The position numbers and the translations under genes were made by a program. Shown piece by piece: positions 8,784-19,871 of a DNA stretch of 64,000 nt. The notes under the pieces were generated by a model. The model was not told the origin of the DNA. It did not search any database and saw only the letters and a list, made by a program, of their open reading frames with translations. Position 1 is the stretch's first letter. Each line of letters begins with the position of its first letter. This stretch comes from Massilia rhizosphaerae (GTDB lineage Bacteria > Pseudomonadota > Gammaproteobacteria > Burkholderiales > Burkholderiaceae_D), in NCBI RefSeq assembly GCF_016093545.1, contig NZ_JADKYX010000003.1, positions 248,001 through 312,000 on the forward strand, in the 5' to 3' direction.

Positions 8784-10174
8784 TGATTCGTGGTTCGCTG
8801 GAACAAATCGTAGCGTCGATCGCCGGCGCGCACGTCACGCGCGACGCCTATTTCCAGGGCGTGTCGACCGACAGCCGGCAAGTGATGCCGGGGTCGCTGT
8901 TCGTCGCCCTGCGCGGCGAACGCTTCGATGCCCACGACTTCCTCGGCCAGCTGGTCGACAAACCGCTGGCAGCCGTCGTCGTGGAAAAACTGCCCGATCA
9001 CTATCCGCTGCCGGCCATCGTCGTGCCGGACACGCTGGCCGCGCTGGGCCGCATCGGCAACTTCTGGCGCCGCCGCTTCGCCATTCCCGTCATCGGCGTC
9101 ACGGGCAGCAACGGCAAGACGACGGTCAAGGAGATGATCTCGGCCATCCTCGTCGCCGCCTTCGGCGCCGAGGGCCGCCTGGCCACGCAGGGCAACTTGA
9201 ACAACGAGATCGGCGTGCCGCTGACCGTGACGCGCCTGACGGACACGCACAAGGCCGCCGTCGTCGAACTGGGCATGAACCATCCGGGCGAGATCGCGCG
9301 CCTGGCCGCCATCGCCGAGCCTACCGTCGCCCTGGTCAACAACGCGCAGCGCGAACACCAGGAATTCATGCACACCGTGGAAGCGGTGGCGCGCGAAAAC
9401 GGCGCCGTGCTGCAGGCGCTGCCGGCGGACGGCACGGCCGTGTTCCCGGGCGACGACGAGTACACCGCGCTGTGGCGCGAACTGGCGGACGGGCATCGCG
9501 TCCTGACGTTCGGCTTGAGCGACGATTGCGACGTGCGCGCGACGTACGCAACGACCGGCTTCGGCAGCGAACTCGCGGTGGCCGCCGGTGTCGAACGCTT
9601 CACGGTGCGACTGGCCGCGGCCGGCGTCCACAACGTCCGCAACGCGCTGGCCGCCATCGCCTGCGCGCTCGCGGCCGGCGTCCCCGCCGACGCCATCGTG
9701 CGCGGCCTGGAAGCCTTCGCGCCCGTCAGCGGCCGCCTGCAGCGCAAGCAGGCCGCGTGCGGCGCCACCGTCATCGACGACAGCTACAACGCCAACCCCG
9801 ACTCCGTGCGCGCCGCCATCGACGTGCTCGCGCAGTACCCGTCGCCGTGCATCCTCGTGCTGGGCGATATGGGCGAGGTGGGCACGCAAGGACCTGAGTT
9901 TCACCAGGAAATCGGTGCGTATGCCGCAAGTCGCGGCATCGACACCGTGCTAGGGACCGGCGAATTGGCACGCTTCACGGTTGAAGCCCTCCAATCCGCC
10001 GGAGCTCGAGCGCAACACTACGAGCAGTTCGACGAATTATTGGCAGCACTGGATCAACGACTGGGCAGCAAATCTGACGCAACTGTGTTGGTGAAGGGCT
10101 CGCGCTTCATGAAGATGGAACGCGTGGTCCAACACCTGACCGCATCAACCAACACCGGCAAGGAAGCCCACTAG
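8783..10174 (+). CDS. murF: UDP-MurNAc-tripeptide:D-Ala-D-Ala ligase MurF
   Basis: A 463-residue Mur ligase that attaches D-alanyl-D-alanine to the UDP-MurNAc tripeptide. The P-loop [10 protein letters not shown] is at 105-114, followed by the central ligase domain and a C-terminal Rossmann-like domain ([12 protein letters not shown] is the usual signature near its start). The ATG at 8783 overlaps the murE stop; the TTG one codon upstream is less likely. murE and murF are kept adjacent, as in other proteobacteria. Confidence 0.96.
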   Translation: MIRGSLEQIVASIAGAHVTRDAYFQGVSTDSRQVMPGSLFVALRGERFDAHDFLGQLVDKPLAAVVVEKLPDHYPLPAIVVPDTLAALGRIGNFWRRRFAIPVIGVTGSNGKTTVKEMISAILVAAFGAEGRLATQGNLNNEIGVPLTVTRLTDTHKAAVVELGMNHPGEIARLAAIAEPTVALVNNAQREHQEFMHTVEAVARENGAVLQALPADGTAVFPGDDEYTALWRELADGHRVLTFGLSDDCDVRATYATTGFGSELAVAAGVERFTVRLAAAGVHNVRNALAAIACALAAGVPADAIVRGLEAFAPVSGRLQRKQAACGATVIDDSYNANPDSVRAAIDVLAQYPSPCILVLGDMGEVGTQGPEFHQEIGAYAASRGIDTVLGTGELARFTVEALQSAGARAQHYEQFDELLAALDQRLGSKSDATVLVKGSRFMKMERVVQHLTASTNTGKEAH

Positions 10175-10178
10175 ACTT

Positions 10179-11348
10179 ATGCTGCTTTGGCTCGCACATT
10201 ACTTTCAGGACTACATCGGTCCGCTGCGCGTTTTTAACTACATCACGTTCCGCGCCGTGTTCGCGACCATCACCGCGATCAGCATCGGCATGCTGTGCGG
10301 CCCGGCCGTGATCCGCAAGCTCACCGAGTTGAAGGTCGGCCAGGCCGTGCGCACGTACGGTCCGCAGACCCACCTGACCAAGCACGGCACCCCGACCATG
10401 GGCGGCGTGCTCGTGCTGATCGCCATCGGCGTGTCGACCTTGCTGTGGTGCGATCTGTCGAACCGCCTGATCTGGCCCGTGCTCGTCGTGACGCTCGGCT
10501 TCGGCGCCGTCGGCTGGGTCGACGACTACCGCAAGGTCGTCTACAAGGACCCCGAGGGCATGCGCTCGGGCGAAAAATACTTCTGGATGTCGCTGATCGG
10601 CATCACGTCGTCGCTGTACCTCGCGTTCTCGGTGTCGGCCGCGACGCCGTGGGAAGTGTGGCAGCTGTTCTTCGCGTGGGTGCAGTCCGGCTTCTCGATG
10701 GACCTGCCGCCGAAGGCCGACCTGATCGTCCCGTTCTTCAAGACCATCAGTTATCCGCTGGGCGTGTGGGGCTTCATCGCGCTCACGTATTGCGTGATCG
10801 TGGGCGCGTCCAACGCCGTCAACTTCACCGATGGCCTCGACGGCCTCGCCATCATGCCGACCGTGATGGTGGGCGGTGCGCTGGGCCTGTTCGCCTACCT
10901 CACCGGCAATGCGACGTATTCGAAATACCTGTTCATCCCGCACATCCCGGGCGCCGGCGAACTGCTGATCTTCTGCGGCGCGATGGCGGGCGCGGGCCTG
11001 GCCTTCCTCTGGTATAACGCGCACCCCGCGCAGATGTTCATGGGCGACGTGGGCGCGCTGGCGCTGGGCGGCGCGCTCGGCACCATCGCCGTCATCGTGC
11101 GCCAGGAGATCGTCCTGTTCATCATGGGCGGCGTGTTCGTGGCCGAAACGCTGTCGGTGATCATCCAGGTCGGCTGGTTCAAGTACACGAAGAAGCGATA
11201 TGGGCAGGGACGCCGCGTGTTCCTCATGGCGCCGCTGCACCACCATTTCGAACAGAAGGGCTGGAAAGAGACCAAGGTCGTCGTGCGGTTCTGGATCGTG
11301 ACGATGATTCTGGTCCTGGTCGGGGTCTCCACCCTCAAACTGCGTTGA
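10179..11348 (+). CDS. mraY: Phospho-MurNAc-pentapeptide translocase MraY
   Basis: A 389-residue integral membrane enzyme of about ten helices that joins phospho-MurNAc-pentapeptide to undecaprenyl phosphate to make lipid I. Family signatures are present: the aspartate-rich [18 protein letters not shown], and the HHHFE histidine motif near the C-terminus ([11 protein letters not shown]). Length is slightly above the usual 360, as in other Burkholderiales. It starts four bases after murF. Confidence 0.96.
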   Translation: MLLWLAHYFQDYIGPLRVFNYITFRAVFATITAISIGMLCGPAVIRKLTELKVGQAVRTYGPQTHLTKHGTPTMGGVLVLIAIGVSTLLWCDLSNRLIWPVLVVTLGFGAVGWVDDYRKVVYKDPEGMRSGEKYFWMSLIGITSSLYLAFSVSAATPWEVWQLFFAWVQSGFSMDLPPKADLIVPFFKTISYPLGVWGFIALTYCVIVGASNAVNFTDGLDGLAIMPTVMVGGALGLFAYLTGNATYSKYLFIPHIPGAGELLIFCGAMAGAGLAFLWYNAHPAQMFMGDVGALALGGALGTIAVIVRQEIVLFIMGGVFVAETLSVIIQVGWFKYTKKRYGQGRRVFLMAPLHHHFEQKGWKETKVVVRFWIVTMILVLVGVSTLKLR

Positions 11349-11358
11349 CGGGCGAACG

Positions 11359-12855
11359 ATGAACTACGACGGCAAAACCGCACTGGTACTGGGACTCGGC
11401 GAATCGGGCCTGGCGATGGCGCTGTGGCTCGCACGGTGCGGCGCCCGCGTGCGCGTGGCCGATACGCGTCCCGAGCCGGCGCGCCTGCCCGCATTGCGCG
11501 CGGCGGTGCCGGAGGCGGACTTCGTCGCCGGCCCGTTTGCCGCGAGCCTGCTGGACGGCGTGGACTTCGTCGCCGTCAGCCCGGGCCTCGCGCCGGACCG
11601 CGAACTGGCCGAGATCGCGCCGGCGGCGAGCGCGCGCCACGTGCCGCTGTGGGGCGAGATCGAGCTGTTCGCGCAGGCGCTCGCGGCACTGAAGGCGGAA
11701 CGCGGCTACGCGCCCAAGGTGATCGCCATCACGGGCACGAACGGCAAGACGACGGTCACCAGCCTCACGGGCCTGCTGTGCCGCCGCGCGGGCCTGACGA
11801 CGAAGGTCGCCGGCAATATCAGCCCGGCCGCGCTGGACGTGCTGCGCGAGGTCATCGACGCTGACGAGCTGCCGCAGGCCTGGGTGCTGGAACTCTCCAG
11901 CTTCCAGCTGCACACGACCTACAGCCTGAATCCGGATGCCGCGACGGTGCTGAACGTCACCCAGGACCACCTCGACTGGCACGGCAGCATGGCCGCCTAT
12001 GCCGCCGACAAGGCCCGCATCTTCGGCGGCGACACGGTGCGGGTGCTGAACCGCGACGACGCCGTCGTGATGGGCATGACGGCGCCGGGCGCCGCCGTCA
12101 CGACGTTCGGCACGGGCGAGCCCGATGCGCCGGGCAGCTTCGGCCTCGTGAACGAACGGGGCGTGCTGTGGCTGGCGAATGCGCATCCGGCCGAGGAACC
12201 CGAGAAGAAGAAAAAGAAGAACGAACCCGAGGCGCCGGCCGAAGTCACGATCAACCGCCTGATGCCGGCCGACGCGCTGCGCATCCGCGGCCTGCACAAT
12301 GCATCGAACGCGCTGGCCGCGCTGGCGCTGTGCCGGTCCGTGGGCCTGCCGCTCGCGCCGCTGCTGCACGGCCTGCGCGAATACCAGGGCGAGCCGCACC
12401 GCGTGGAACTCATCACGAGCATCGACAACGTCGAGTACTACGACGACTCCAAGGGCACCAACGTCGGCGCCACCGTCGCCGCGCTGGAAGGTCTCGGCAA
12501 AACGTTCGGCGAGACGGACCGCCAGATCCTGCTCATCGCCGGCGGCGACGGCAAGGGCCAGGATTTCAGCCCGCTCGCGGGCCCGTGCTCGCGCTATGTG
12601 CGGGCCGTGCTCCTGATCGGCCGCGACGGTCCCGCCATCGGCGCCGCGCTGTCACCGTCCGGCGTACCGTGCTTCGAGATGCCCGGCCTGCCGGAAGCCG
12701 TGCGCCGCGCGAGCGGCCTCGCCAAATCGGGCGACGTCGTGCTGCTGTCGCCCGCCTGCGCCAGCCTGGACATGTTCACGAACTACGCGCACCGCGCCCA
12801 GGTCTTCATCGACGCCGTGCGCGACATCGCGCTCGAGAAGGGACAGGAGATCTGA
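11359..12855 (+). CDS. murD: UDP-MurNAc-L-Ala:D-Glu ligase MurD
   Basis: A 498-residue ligase adding D-glutamate to UDP-MurNAc-L-alanine. It has an N-terminal UDP-binding Rossmann domain (LGLGESGLA), the P-loop GTNGKTT (126-132) and the usual C-terminal ligase domain. It is longer than the typical 440-450 residues. Part of the excess is a charged insert around [10 protein letters not shown] (282-291), in the central domain just before the conserved LRGLHN-type segment, probably a surface loop. Its TGA overlaps the ftsW ATG by one base. Confidence 0.95.
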   Translation: MNYDGKTALVLGLGESGLAMALWLARCGARVRVADTRPEPARLPALRAAVPEADFVAGPFAASLLDGVDFVAVSPGLAPDRELAEIAPAASARHVPLWGEIELFAQALAALKAERGYAPKVIAITGTNGKTTVTSLTGLLCRRAGLTTKVAGNISPAALDVLREVIDADELPQAWVLELSSFQLHTTYSLNPDAATVLNVTQDHLDWHGSMAAYAADKARIFGGDTVRVLNRDDAVVMGMTAPGAAVTTFGTGEPDAPGSFGLVNERGVLWLANAHPAEEPEKKKKKNEPEAPAEVTINRLMPADALRIRGLHNASNALAALALCRSVGLPLAPLLHGLREYQGEPHRVELITSIDNVEYYDDSKGTNVGATVAALEGLGKTFGETDRQILLIAGGDGKGQDFSPLAGPCSRYVRAVLLIGRDGPAIGAALSPSGVPCFEMPGLPEAVRRASGLAKSGDVVLLSPACASLDMFTNYAHRAQVFIDAVRDIALEKGQEI

Positions 12856-14081
12856 TGCCGTTCCAGATTCCCTTCAAGTTCGGCGGCAGCGCGAGCGATG
12901 CGGTCAACAGCGCCATCGCGGCGCGCGCACGGCCGTCGCGCATGATGGAGTACGACCAGCCGCTCGTGTGGGTTGTGTTGCTGATGATGCTGTTCGGGAT
13001 GGTGATGGTGTACTCGGCGTCGATCGCGCTGCCGGACTCGCCCAAGTTCGCCTACCTGCAGGGCAAGAACAACTACTTCCTCGTGCGCCAGGCGCTGTTC
13101 ATCGCGATCTCGATGGTCACCGGCCTGTTCGTGTTCCGCATTCCCGTCGCGACGTGGCAGCGGTTCGCCCCGCTGATGTTCGTGGCCACGCTCGTCCTGC
13201 TGGGGCTCGTGCTGATCCCCGGCGTCGGCGTGGTCGTCAACGGCGCGCGCCGCTGGCTGTCGCTCAAGGTCTTCAACCTGCAGCCGTCCGAGATCATGAA
13301 GGTCGTGTCCGTGCTGTACGCGGCCGACTTCACGGTACGCAAGCAGCAGTTCATGCACAAGCTCACCAAGGGCTTCATGCCGATGGCCGCCGCGATGGCG
13401 CTGGTCGGCGCGCTGCTGATGCTGGAGCCCGACCTCGGCGCGTTCGGCGTCGTCGTCTGCATCTCGATGGGCATCCTGTTCCTGGGCGGCTTCAACATGA
13501 TCTGGTTCGGCGGCATCGGCGCCGTCCTCGTGCTCGTGTTCTCGACCATCATCGCGCTGTCGCCGTTCCGCCGCGCGCGCATGTTCGCGTACATGAACCC
13601 GTGGGAAGAGGACAACGCGCTGGACAAGGCTTACCAGCTGACGCACTCGTTGATCGCGTTCGGCCGCGGCGAGATCTTCGGCGTGGGCCTGGGCGGCAGC
13701 GTGGAAAAGCTGCACTACCTGCCGGAAGCGCACACGGACTTCATCATGGCCGTCATCGGCGAAGAGCTGGGCCTCGTCGGCGTGCTCGTCGTGATCGGCC
13801 TGTTCTACTGGCTCGTCAAGCGCGCCTTCGACATCGGCCGCCAGGCCATCGCGCTGGAACAGCATTTCGCCGGCCTCGCCGCGAAGGGCGTCGGCATCTG
13901 GATCGGCGTGCAGGTGTTCATCAATATGGGCGTGAACCTCGGCCTGCTCCCGACCAAGGGCCTGACCTTGCCGCTGATGAGCTACGGCGGTTCGGGCATC
14001 CTGTTCAACTGCGTGGGCCTCGCGATCTTGTTGCGCATCGATTACGAGAACCGCGTCCGGATGCGGGGAGGCCGCCAATGA
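12855..14081 (+). CDS. ftsW: Peptidoglycan glycosyltransferase FtsW
   Basis: A 408-residue SEDS-family membrane protein, the septal glycan polymerase that pairs with FtsI. About ten helices follow a 40-residue cytoplasmic tail. Signatures include the Glu/Asp-containing loop [16 protein letters not shown] and the C-terminal [10 protein letters not shown]. The ATG at 12855 overlaps the murD stop, has a GGACAGGAGA ribosome site upstream, and fits the family length. Its end overlaps murG by four bases. Confidence 0.95.
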   Translation: MPFQIPFKFGGSASDAVNSAIAARARPSRMMEYDQPLVWVVLLMMLFGMVMVYSASIALPDSPKFAYLQGKNNYFLVRQALFIAISMVTGLFVFRIPVATWQRFAPLMFVATLVLLGLVLIPGVGVVVNGARRWLSLKVFNLQPSEIMKVVSVLYAADFTVRKQQFMHKLTKGFMPMAAAMALVGALLMLEPDLGAFGVVVCISMGILFLGGFNMIWFGGIGAVLVLVFSTIIALSPFRRARMFAYMNPWEEDNALDKAYQLTHSLIAFGRGEIFGVGLGGSVEKLHYLPEAHTDFIMAVIGEELGLVGVLVVIGLFYWLVKRAFDIGRQAIALEQHFAGLAAKGVGIWIGVQVFINMGVNLGLLPTKGLTLPLMSYGGSGILFNCVGLAILLRIDYENRVRMRGGRQ

Positions 14082-15172
14082 CAAAGAGGCTGATGATCAT
14101 GGCGGCCGGCACCGGCGGCCACATCTTCCCCGGCATCGCCATCGCGCAATCGATGCGCGAGCGCGGCTGGGAAGTGTCGTGGCTGGGCACGATGCACGGC
14201 ATGGAAAAGGACATCGTGCCGAAGCACGGCATTCCGATGGACTCGATCGACTTCGCCGGCATGCGCGGCAAGGGCATCGCGCACACGGTGTCGGGCGCGT
14301 TCAAGCTCGTCGCCAGCTTCGCGTCCTGCCGCAAGTATCTGGCATTGCGCCGCCCCGACGTCGTGCTGGGCATGGGCGGCTACGTGACGGTGCCGGGCGG
14401 GATGATGGCGCGGTCGCGCGGCATCCCGCTGGCGCTCGTGAACGCGGATGCGGCCCTGCTCTTGTCGAACAAGACCCTCACGCCGCTCGCGCAGCGCGTG
14501 CTGTTCGGCCTGTCGGCCGATTTCGGCAAATTCAATAGCAAATTCGCCGGCAAGGCGATCGTGACGGGCAACCCGGTGCGCAAGGAAATCCTCGAGATGC
14601 CGTCGCCGGGCCACCGCTTCGCCGGCCGCACCGGTCCGCTGAACATCCTCGTCGTGGGCGGCAGCCTCGGGGCGAAAGTCTTGAACGACAGCGTGCCGGC
14701 CGCGTTGGCGCTGATTCCGGAAGGGCTGCGGCCGACGGTCACGCACCAGTCGGGCAAGAAGAACATCGACGCCCTGCGGGCCGCGTACGCGCAGGCCGGC
14801 GTGAAGGCGAACGTCCTCGATTTCATCGACGACATGGCGGCGGAATACGCGAACGCCGACCTCGTGATCTGCCGCGCGGGCGCGATCACGGTGTCGGAAC
14901 TGACGGCGGCCGGCGTCGCGAGCGTGCTGGTGCCGTTCGTCGCCAGCACGACGAGCCACCAGCGCGACAACGCGATCTGGATGGCGGGACAGAAGGCGGC
15001 CGTGCACCTGCCGCAGGGCGAACTGAATCCGCAGCAGCTGGCGAAGCTGCTGCAAACCACCACGCGCGACGACTGCCTGGCGATGGCCGAGGCGGCGCAG
15101 GCGGTGGGACGGCGCGACGCCAATGCGGCGATCGCGCGCGTACTTGAAGAACTGGCGAACGGCGGACAATGA
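14078..15172 (+). CDS. murG: Undecaprenyldiphospho-MurNAc-pentapeptide GlcNAc transferase MurG
   Basis: A 364-residue peripheral membrane GT28 enzyme that converts lipid I to lipid II with UDP-GlcNAc. The N-terminal lipid I-binding glycine loop (GTGGHIFPG) starts near residue 9. The C-terminal UDP-GlcNAc domain carries [12 protein letters not shown] and the [10 protein letters not shown] segment. It overlaps ftsW and murC by four bases each, so it is translated in a tight coupled string. Confidence 0.96.
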   Translation: MTKRLMIMAAGTGGHIFPGIAIAQSMRERGWEVSWLGTMHGMEKDIVPKHGIPMDSIDFAGMRGKGIAHTVSGAFKLVASFASCRKYLALRRPDVVLGMGGYVTVPGGMMARSRGIPLALVNADAALLLSNKTLTPLAQRVLFGLSADFGKFNSKFAGKAIVTGNPVRKEILEMPSPGHRFAGRTGPLNILVVGGSLGAKVLNDSVPAALALIPEGLRPTVTHQSGKKNIDALRAAYAQAGVKANVLDFIDDMAAEYANADLVICRAGAITVSELTAAGVASVLVPFVASTTSHQRDNAIWMAGQKAAVHLPQGELNPQQLAKLLQTTTRDDCLAMAEAAQAVGRRDANAAIARVLEELANGGQ

Positions 15173-16566
15173 AACACAAGATCAAACACATTCACTTCGT
15201 CGGCATCGGCGGCAGCGGCATGAGCGGCATCGCGGAAGTGCTGCTGAACCTCGGCTACAAGGTGTCGGGCTCGGACCTCGCGTCGAACGCGGCCAGCCAG
15301 CGCCTGCAGCAGCTGGGCGCGGACGTGCGCATCGGCCACGCCGCGGATCACATCCTCGGCGCCGACGCCGTCGTGACCTCGACGGCCGTCAACGAAGCGA
15401 ATCCGGAAGTCGTCGCCGCGCGCGCGGCCAAGGTGCCCATCGTCCCGCGCGCCATCATGCTGGGCGAATTGATGCGCCTGAAGCGCGGCATCGCCATCGC
15501 CGGCACGCACGGCAAGACGACGACCACGAGCCTCGTCGCCTCCGTGCTCGCGCAGGGCGGCCTCGATCCGACGTTCGTGATCGGCGGCCGGTTGAACAGC
15601 GCGGGCGCCAACGCGAAGCTGGGCACCGGCGAATACATCGTGGCGGAAGCGGACGAATCGGACGCGTCGTTCCTGAACCTGTCGCCGATGATCGAGGTGA
15701 TCACGAACATCGACGCCGACCACATGGACACGTACGAGCACGACTTCGAGAAGCTGAAGGGCGCGTTCGTCAACTTTACGCACCGCCTGCCGTTCTACGG
15801 CCGCGCCATGATGTGCATCGACGATGCGAACGTGCGCTCCATCCTGCCGCAGGTGACCAAGCCCGTCACGACGTACGGCTTCTCGGAAGACGCCGAAGTG
15901 CGCGCCCTGAACGCGCGCGCCGAGGGCGTCCAGATGCATTTCACCGTGTGCCAGAAGGGCTATCCGGACACGGACTTCGTGCTGAACCAGCCGGGCATGC
16001 ACAACGTGCTGAACGCATGCTCCGCGATCGCCATCGCGCGCGAGATCGGCGTGCCGGACGAAGCGACGGCGCAGGGCCTGCGCGATTTCAACGGCGTGGG
16101 CCGGCGCTTCACGCGCTACGGCGAGATTGCTCTGCCGCAGGGCGGCAGCTTCACCCTCGTCGACGACTACGGCCACCACCCGGTGGAAGCCGCCGTGACG
16201 CTGGCCGCCGCGCGCGCCGCGTACCCGGGCCGCCGCCTCGTGCTGGCGTTCCAGCCGCACCGCTATTCGCGCACCCGCGACTTGTTCGAGGACTTCGTCA
16301 AGGTGCTGGCCGCGCCGGACGTGCTGCTGCTGGCGGAGGTTTACGCGGCGGGAGAAGCGCCGATCGTGGCGGCGGACGGCCGCGCGCTCGCGCGTGCGCT
16401 GCGCGCGGGCGGCGGGATCGAACCGATTTTCGTGGAAGCGATCGCCGACATGCCGGCGACGATCCTCAAGGTGGCGCGCGACGGCGACGTCGTGCTCACC
16501 ATGGGCGCCGGTTCGATCGGCGGCGTCCCCCATCAACTGACTTCGAATCAGAAGGTAGCGCAGTAA
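15169..16566 (+). CDS. murC: UDP-MurNAc:L-alanine ligase MurC
   Basis: A 465-residue ligase that begins stem-peptide synthesis by adding L-alanine. The N-terminal Rossmann motif [12 protein letters not shown] is at about 12-23, and the P-loop GTHGKTTT is at 112-119. The C-terminal domain holds [10 protein letters not shown] and FQPHRYSRT, both typical of MurC. It overlaps murG by four bases. Confidence 0.96.
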   Translation: MKHKIKHIHFVGIGGSGMSGIAEVLLNLGYKVSGSDLASNAASQRLQQLGADVRIGHAADHILGADAVVTSTAVNEANPEVVAARAAKVPIVPRAIMLGELMRLKRGIAIAGTHGKTTTTSLVASVLAQGGLDPTFVIGGRLNSAGANAKLGTGEYIVAEADESDASFLNLSPMIEVITNIDADHMDTYEHDFEKLKGAFVNFTHRLPFYGRAMMCIDDANVRSILPQVTKPVTTYGFSEDAEVRALNARAEGVQMHFTVCQKGYPDTDFVLNQPGMHNVLNACSAIAIAREIGVPDEATAQGLRDFNGVGRRFTRYGEIALPQGGSFTLVDDYGHHPVEAAVTLAAARAAYPGRRLVLAFQPHRYSRTRDLFEDFVKVLAAPDVLLLAEVYAAGEAPIVAADGRALARALRAGGGIEPIFVEAIADMPATILKVARDGDVVLTMGAGSIGGVPHQLTSNQKVAQ

Positions 16567-16577
16567 AAGGTCCAACT

Positions 16578-17546
16578 ATGAGTATTACTGAAACCGAAGC
16601 GAAGGCCATGGGTAAAGTCGGCGTGCTGTTCGGCGGCCGGTCCGCCGAGCGCGAGATTTCGCTGATCTCCGGCAGCGGCGTGCTGCAGGCGTTGAAGTCG
16701 AAAGGCATCGACGCCCACGCGTTCGACCCGGCCGAGCGCTCGCTGGCCGAACTGGCCGCGGAAAAATTCGACCGCGTGTTCATCGCGCTGCATGGCCGCT
16801 ACGGCGAGGACGGCACCCTGCAGGGCGCGCTGGAACTGCTGGGCATCCCGTACACGGGCAGCGGCGTGATGGCGTCGTCCGTCGGCATGGACAAGATCAC
16901 GACCAAGATCGTGTGGCTGGCCGCCGGCGTGCCGACGCCGAAGTACCTCACCATCGGCGCGGACGACAGTGTCGACGCGGACGCCATCGTAGCAAAGCTC
17001 GGCCTGCCGCTGATCGTCAAGCCGCCGCTGGAAGGGTCCACGATCGGCATCACCAAAGTGAGCGATGCGGCGGGTCTGCAGGCGGCCGTCGACCTGGCGC
17101 GCCAGTACGACAAGGCGGTGCTGGTCGAGCAGTTCATCCAGGGCCGCGAATTCTCCGTGCCGGTGCTGGGCAGCGGACCCGCCGCGCGCGCGCTGCCGAT
17201 CGTGGAGATCGTCGCGCCCGAGGGCAATTACGACTACCAGAACAAGTACTTCACGGACGACACCAAGTACCACTGCCCGGCGCCGCTCGATGCCGCGACG
17301 ACGGCCGCGATCCAGGCCCACGTGGTGAACGCCTACCGCGCGCTCGGCTGCGAAGGCTGGAGCCGCATCGACGTGCTGCTGCGCGGATCGGACAACCAGC
17401 CGTTCCTGCTGGAGGTGAACACGTCGCCGGGAATGACGACGCACTCGCTCGTGCCGATGGCGGCGCGCGCCGAGGGCACGAGTTACGAAGACCTGTGCGT
17501 GGACATTCTGCGCTCGGCCAGCCTGAAGGCCGGTCGGGCCGCGTAG
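16578..17546 (+). CDS. ddlB: D-alanine:D-alanine ligase
   Basis: A 322-residue ATP-grasp enzyme that makes the D-alanyl-D-alanine dipeptide used by MurF. Signatures are the N-terminal [12 protein letters not shown], the glycine-rich [10 protein letters not shown] loop, and the metal-binding end with [11 protein letters not shown]. The ATG at 16578 follows AAAGG. Its place between murC and ftsQ fits the dcw copy called ddlB. Confidence 0.95.
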   Translation: MSITETEAKAMGKVGVLFGGRSAEREISLISGSGVLQALKSKGIDAHAFDPAERSLAELAAEKFDRVFIALHGRYGEDGTLQGALELLGIPYTGSGVMASSVGMDKITTKIVWLAAGVPTPKYLTIGADDSVDADAIVAKLGLPLIVKPPLEGSTIGITKVSDAAGLQAAVDLARQYDKAVLVEQFIQGREFSVPVLGSGPAARALPIVEIVAPEGNYDYQNKYFTDDTKYHCPAPLDAATTAAIQAHVVNAYRALGCEGWSRIDVLLRGSDNQPFLLEVNTSPGMTTHSLVPMAARAEGTSYEDLCVDILRSASLKAGRAA

Positions 17547-17583
17547 GCCAGGTCAAGAAGACATAAGGACTAGGGAATCGAAG

Positions 17584-18411
17584 ATGTGGCAAGACGTGCG
17601 AGCTCTGAACGCAACCGCCAACGCGATCACCGCGCTGGTGGCGCTCGCCTGCGTGGCGTCGGGATTGTGGTGGCTGTCGCAGCGCCCGATGTTCACCTTG
17701 CGCTCGGTGCGGGTCGAGAGCATGTACGGGCTGGACCTGCAGCACGTGAACGAGCTGACGGTGCGTAACGGGGTGCTCGGGAAGATCAGCGGTAACTTCT
17801 TCACGGCCGACCTCGAACAGGTGCGCACCACTTTCGAGGCCGTGCCGTGGGTGCGCAAGGCCAGCGTGCGCCGCGAGTGGCCGAACCAGCTGATCGTGCA
17901 GGTGGAAGAGCACGAGGCGCTCGGCACCTGGGGCGAGGACGGCAAGCTGTTGTCCGTGAAGGGTGACGTATTCACCGCGAACCTGGCCGAAGCCGAGACC
18001 GACGAGGACCACGCGTTGCCCGCGTTCGCCGGTCCGCCAGGCAGCGAGAAGGAAGTGCTGACGCGCTTCACGGAGCTGCGCCGCTGGTTCGCGCCGGTGC
18101 GCCTGGTGCCGGAGTCGATCCGCCTGTCGAACCGGTATGCCTGGACCGTGAAGCTGAACAACGGGATGCGCGTGGAACTGGGACGCGAGAAGGACCAGGA
18201 CACGCTGTACACGCGCGTGCAGCGGCTGGTGAGCATTTACCCCCAGCTGGTGGCTAGATTGCAGGAAGGGCGCATCGATACGATCGACATGCGCTATCCG
18301 AACGGTCTGGCGCTGTCCTCGGCCGCCTTGAGCATCCCGGCCGATGCGAGCAAGCCCGTGAAGGCGGCGGTGAAAAAGAAAACCAATACCAAAACAACAA
18401 AGCAGATCTAA
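17584..18411 (+). CDS. ftsQ: Cell division protein FtsQ
   Basis: A 275-residue bitopic protein. A short cytoplasmic tail and one membrane helix (about 17-35) are followed by a POTRA domain (about 40-112, FTLRSVRVES and the typical VRKASVRREWPNQL) and the FtsQ beta domain. It forms the FtsQLB complex linking early and late divisome proteins. The C-terminus is lysine- and threonine-rich. It lies 21 bases before ftsA. Confidence 0.94.
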   Translation: MWQDVRALNATANAITALVALACVASGLWWLSQRPMFTLRSVRVESMYGLDLQHVNELTVRNGVLGKISGNFFTADLEQVRTTFEAVPWVRKASVRREWPNQLIVQVEEHEALGTWGEDGKLLSVKGDVFTANLAEAETDEDHALPAFAGPPGSEKEVLTRFTELRRWFAPVRLVPESIRLSNRYAWTVKLNNGMRVELGREKDQDTLYTRVQRLVSIYPQLVARLQEGRIDTIDMRYPNGLALSSAALSIPADASKPVKAAVKKKTNTKTTKQI

Positions 18412-18432
18412 TTTAAGCGGGCGACAGCAAAC

Positions 18433-19665
18433 ATGACAAAAGACGCGAAGAACCTGATCGTCGGCCTCGACATCGGCACCTCGAAGGTGGTGGCGGTGGT
18501 GGCCGAAGTGATGGCCGATGGGCGCCACGAAGTGATCGGACTCGGCCAGCACGAGTCCAAGGGTCTGAAGAAGGGCGTTGTCGTCAACATCGAAGCGACC
18601 GTCGAATCCATCCAGCGCGCGCTCGAGGAAGCCGAGCTGATGGCCGACTGCAAGATCCGCAACGTGTACGCGGGGATCGCCGGCAGCCATATCCGCTCGT
18701 TCAACTCGAGCGGCATGGTCGCCATCAAGGACAAGGAAGTGACGGCCACGGACGTGGCGCGCGTGATCGAGACGGCGAAGGCCGTGAACATCCCGACCGA
18801 CCAGCAGCTGCTGCACACGGTGCCGCAGGAATTCATCGTCGACAACCAGGAAGACGTGCGCGAGCCGATCGGGATGAGCGGCATCCGGCTCGAGGTGCGC
18901 GTGCACATTGTTACAGGTGCGGTGTCCGCGGTCCAGAATATTGTAAAGTGCGTGCGCCGCTGCGGGCTCGAGGTGTCGGACCTGATCCTGCAGCCGATGG
19001 CGTCGGCCGATTCCGTGCTGACGAACGACGAGAAGGAACTGGGCGTCGTCCTCATCGACATCGGCGGCGGCACCACCGACATCGCGGTCTTTTCCGACGG
19101 TGCGATCCGCCACACGGCCGTGATCCCCATCGCCGGCGACCAGATCACGAGCGACATCGCGATGGCCCTGCGCACGCCGACGGGCGAGGCGGAAGAGATC
19201 AAGATCCGCTACGGCGTGGCCAAGCAGGTGCTGGCCGATCCGGGCGAGACGCTGGAAGTGCCGGGCCTCGGCGACCGCGGTCCGCGTTCGCTGTCGCGCC
19301 AGGCGCTGGCCGCCGTGATCGAGCCGCGCGTGGAAGAACTGTTCGCGATGGTGCACCAGGTCGTGCGCGAGTCCGGCTACGAGGGCGTGCTCTCGTCGGG
19401 CATCGTGCTGACGGGCGGCTCGTCGATCATGCCCGGCATGATCGAAATGGCGGAAGACATTTTCTTGAAACCGGCGCGCCTCGGCACGCCGGAATACCGC
19501 GGCCAACTGGCGGACGTCGTGCGCAGCCCGCGCTACGCGACGGTCCTCGGTCTGCTGCTGGAAGCGAAAAAGCAGTACCTGCGCGGTCACATCGTCACGC
19601 GTCAGGATGGTTCGGTGAAGGCGGTCTGGCAGCGAATGAAAGAATGGTTCCTAGGGAATTTCTAG
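18433..19665 (+). CDS. ftsA: Cell division protein FtsA
   Basis: A 410-residue actin-like ATPase that ties FtsZ filaments to the membrane. The phosphate-1 motif GLDIGTSKV is near residues 11-19, with IDIGGGTTDIAVF as the second phosphate motif. A C-terminal amphipathic helix (VWQRMKEWFLGNF) is the membrane-targeting sequence. Length is normal. It is separated from ftsZ by 206 bases that probably hold a separate ftsZ promoter. Confidence 0.96.
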   Translation: MTKDAKNLIVGLDIGTSKVVAVVAEVMADGRHEVIGLGQHESKGLKKGVVVNIEATVESIQRALEEAELMADCKIRNVYAGIAGSHIRSFNSSGMVAIKDKEVTATDVARVIETAKAVNIPTDQQLLHTVPQEFIVDNQEDVREPIGMSGIRLEVRVHIVTGAVSAVQNIVKCVRRCGLEVSDLILQPMASADSVLTNDEKELGVVLIDIGGGTTDIAVFSDGAIRHTAVIPIAGDQITSDIAMALRTPTGEAEEIKIRYGVAKQVLADPGETLEVPGLGDRGPRSLSRQALAAVIEPRVEELFAMVHQVVRESGYEGVLSSGIVLTGGSSIMPGMIEMAEDIFLKPARLGTPEYRGQLADVVRSPRYATVLGLLLEAKKQYLRGHIVTRQDGSVKAVWQRMKEWFLGNF

Positions 19666-19733
19666 AGACCGAAACAGGGGCGTCGCGCGCGCAGCACGTA
19701 AACGCAACGCGTGACGGACCTTTTCGGGGTTGC

Positions 19734-19787
19734 GGTAACAGGTGGTAACGGTTTTGCTTGGTAACGGACACGAAACATTTTTAAAAT
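19734..19787 (+). promoter_or_regulatory. Probable ftsZ promoter with three GGTAAC repeats
   Basis: TTGGTA (19758-19763), an 18-base spacer and TAAAAT (19782-19787) form a possible sigma70 promoter 85 bases before ftsZ. GGTAAC occurs at 19734, 19744 and 19760: the first two are one helical turn apart, and the third overlaps the -35. This could be a regulator site; the regulator is unknown. Confidence 0.4.
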
Positions 19788-19871
19788 AGTGGCGCGTTTC
19801 CAATCTCGAGTCCTGGCGTTTTCCGCGAGGATTCGGGCTTGGAAACGGCTCATCGAGATTAGGAGTTCATC

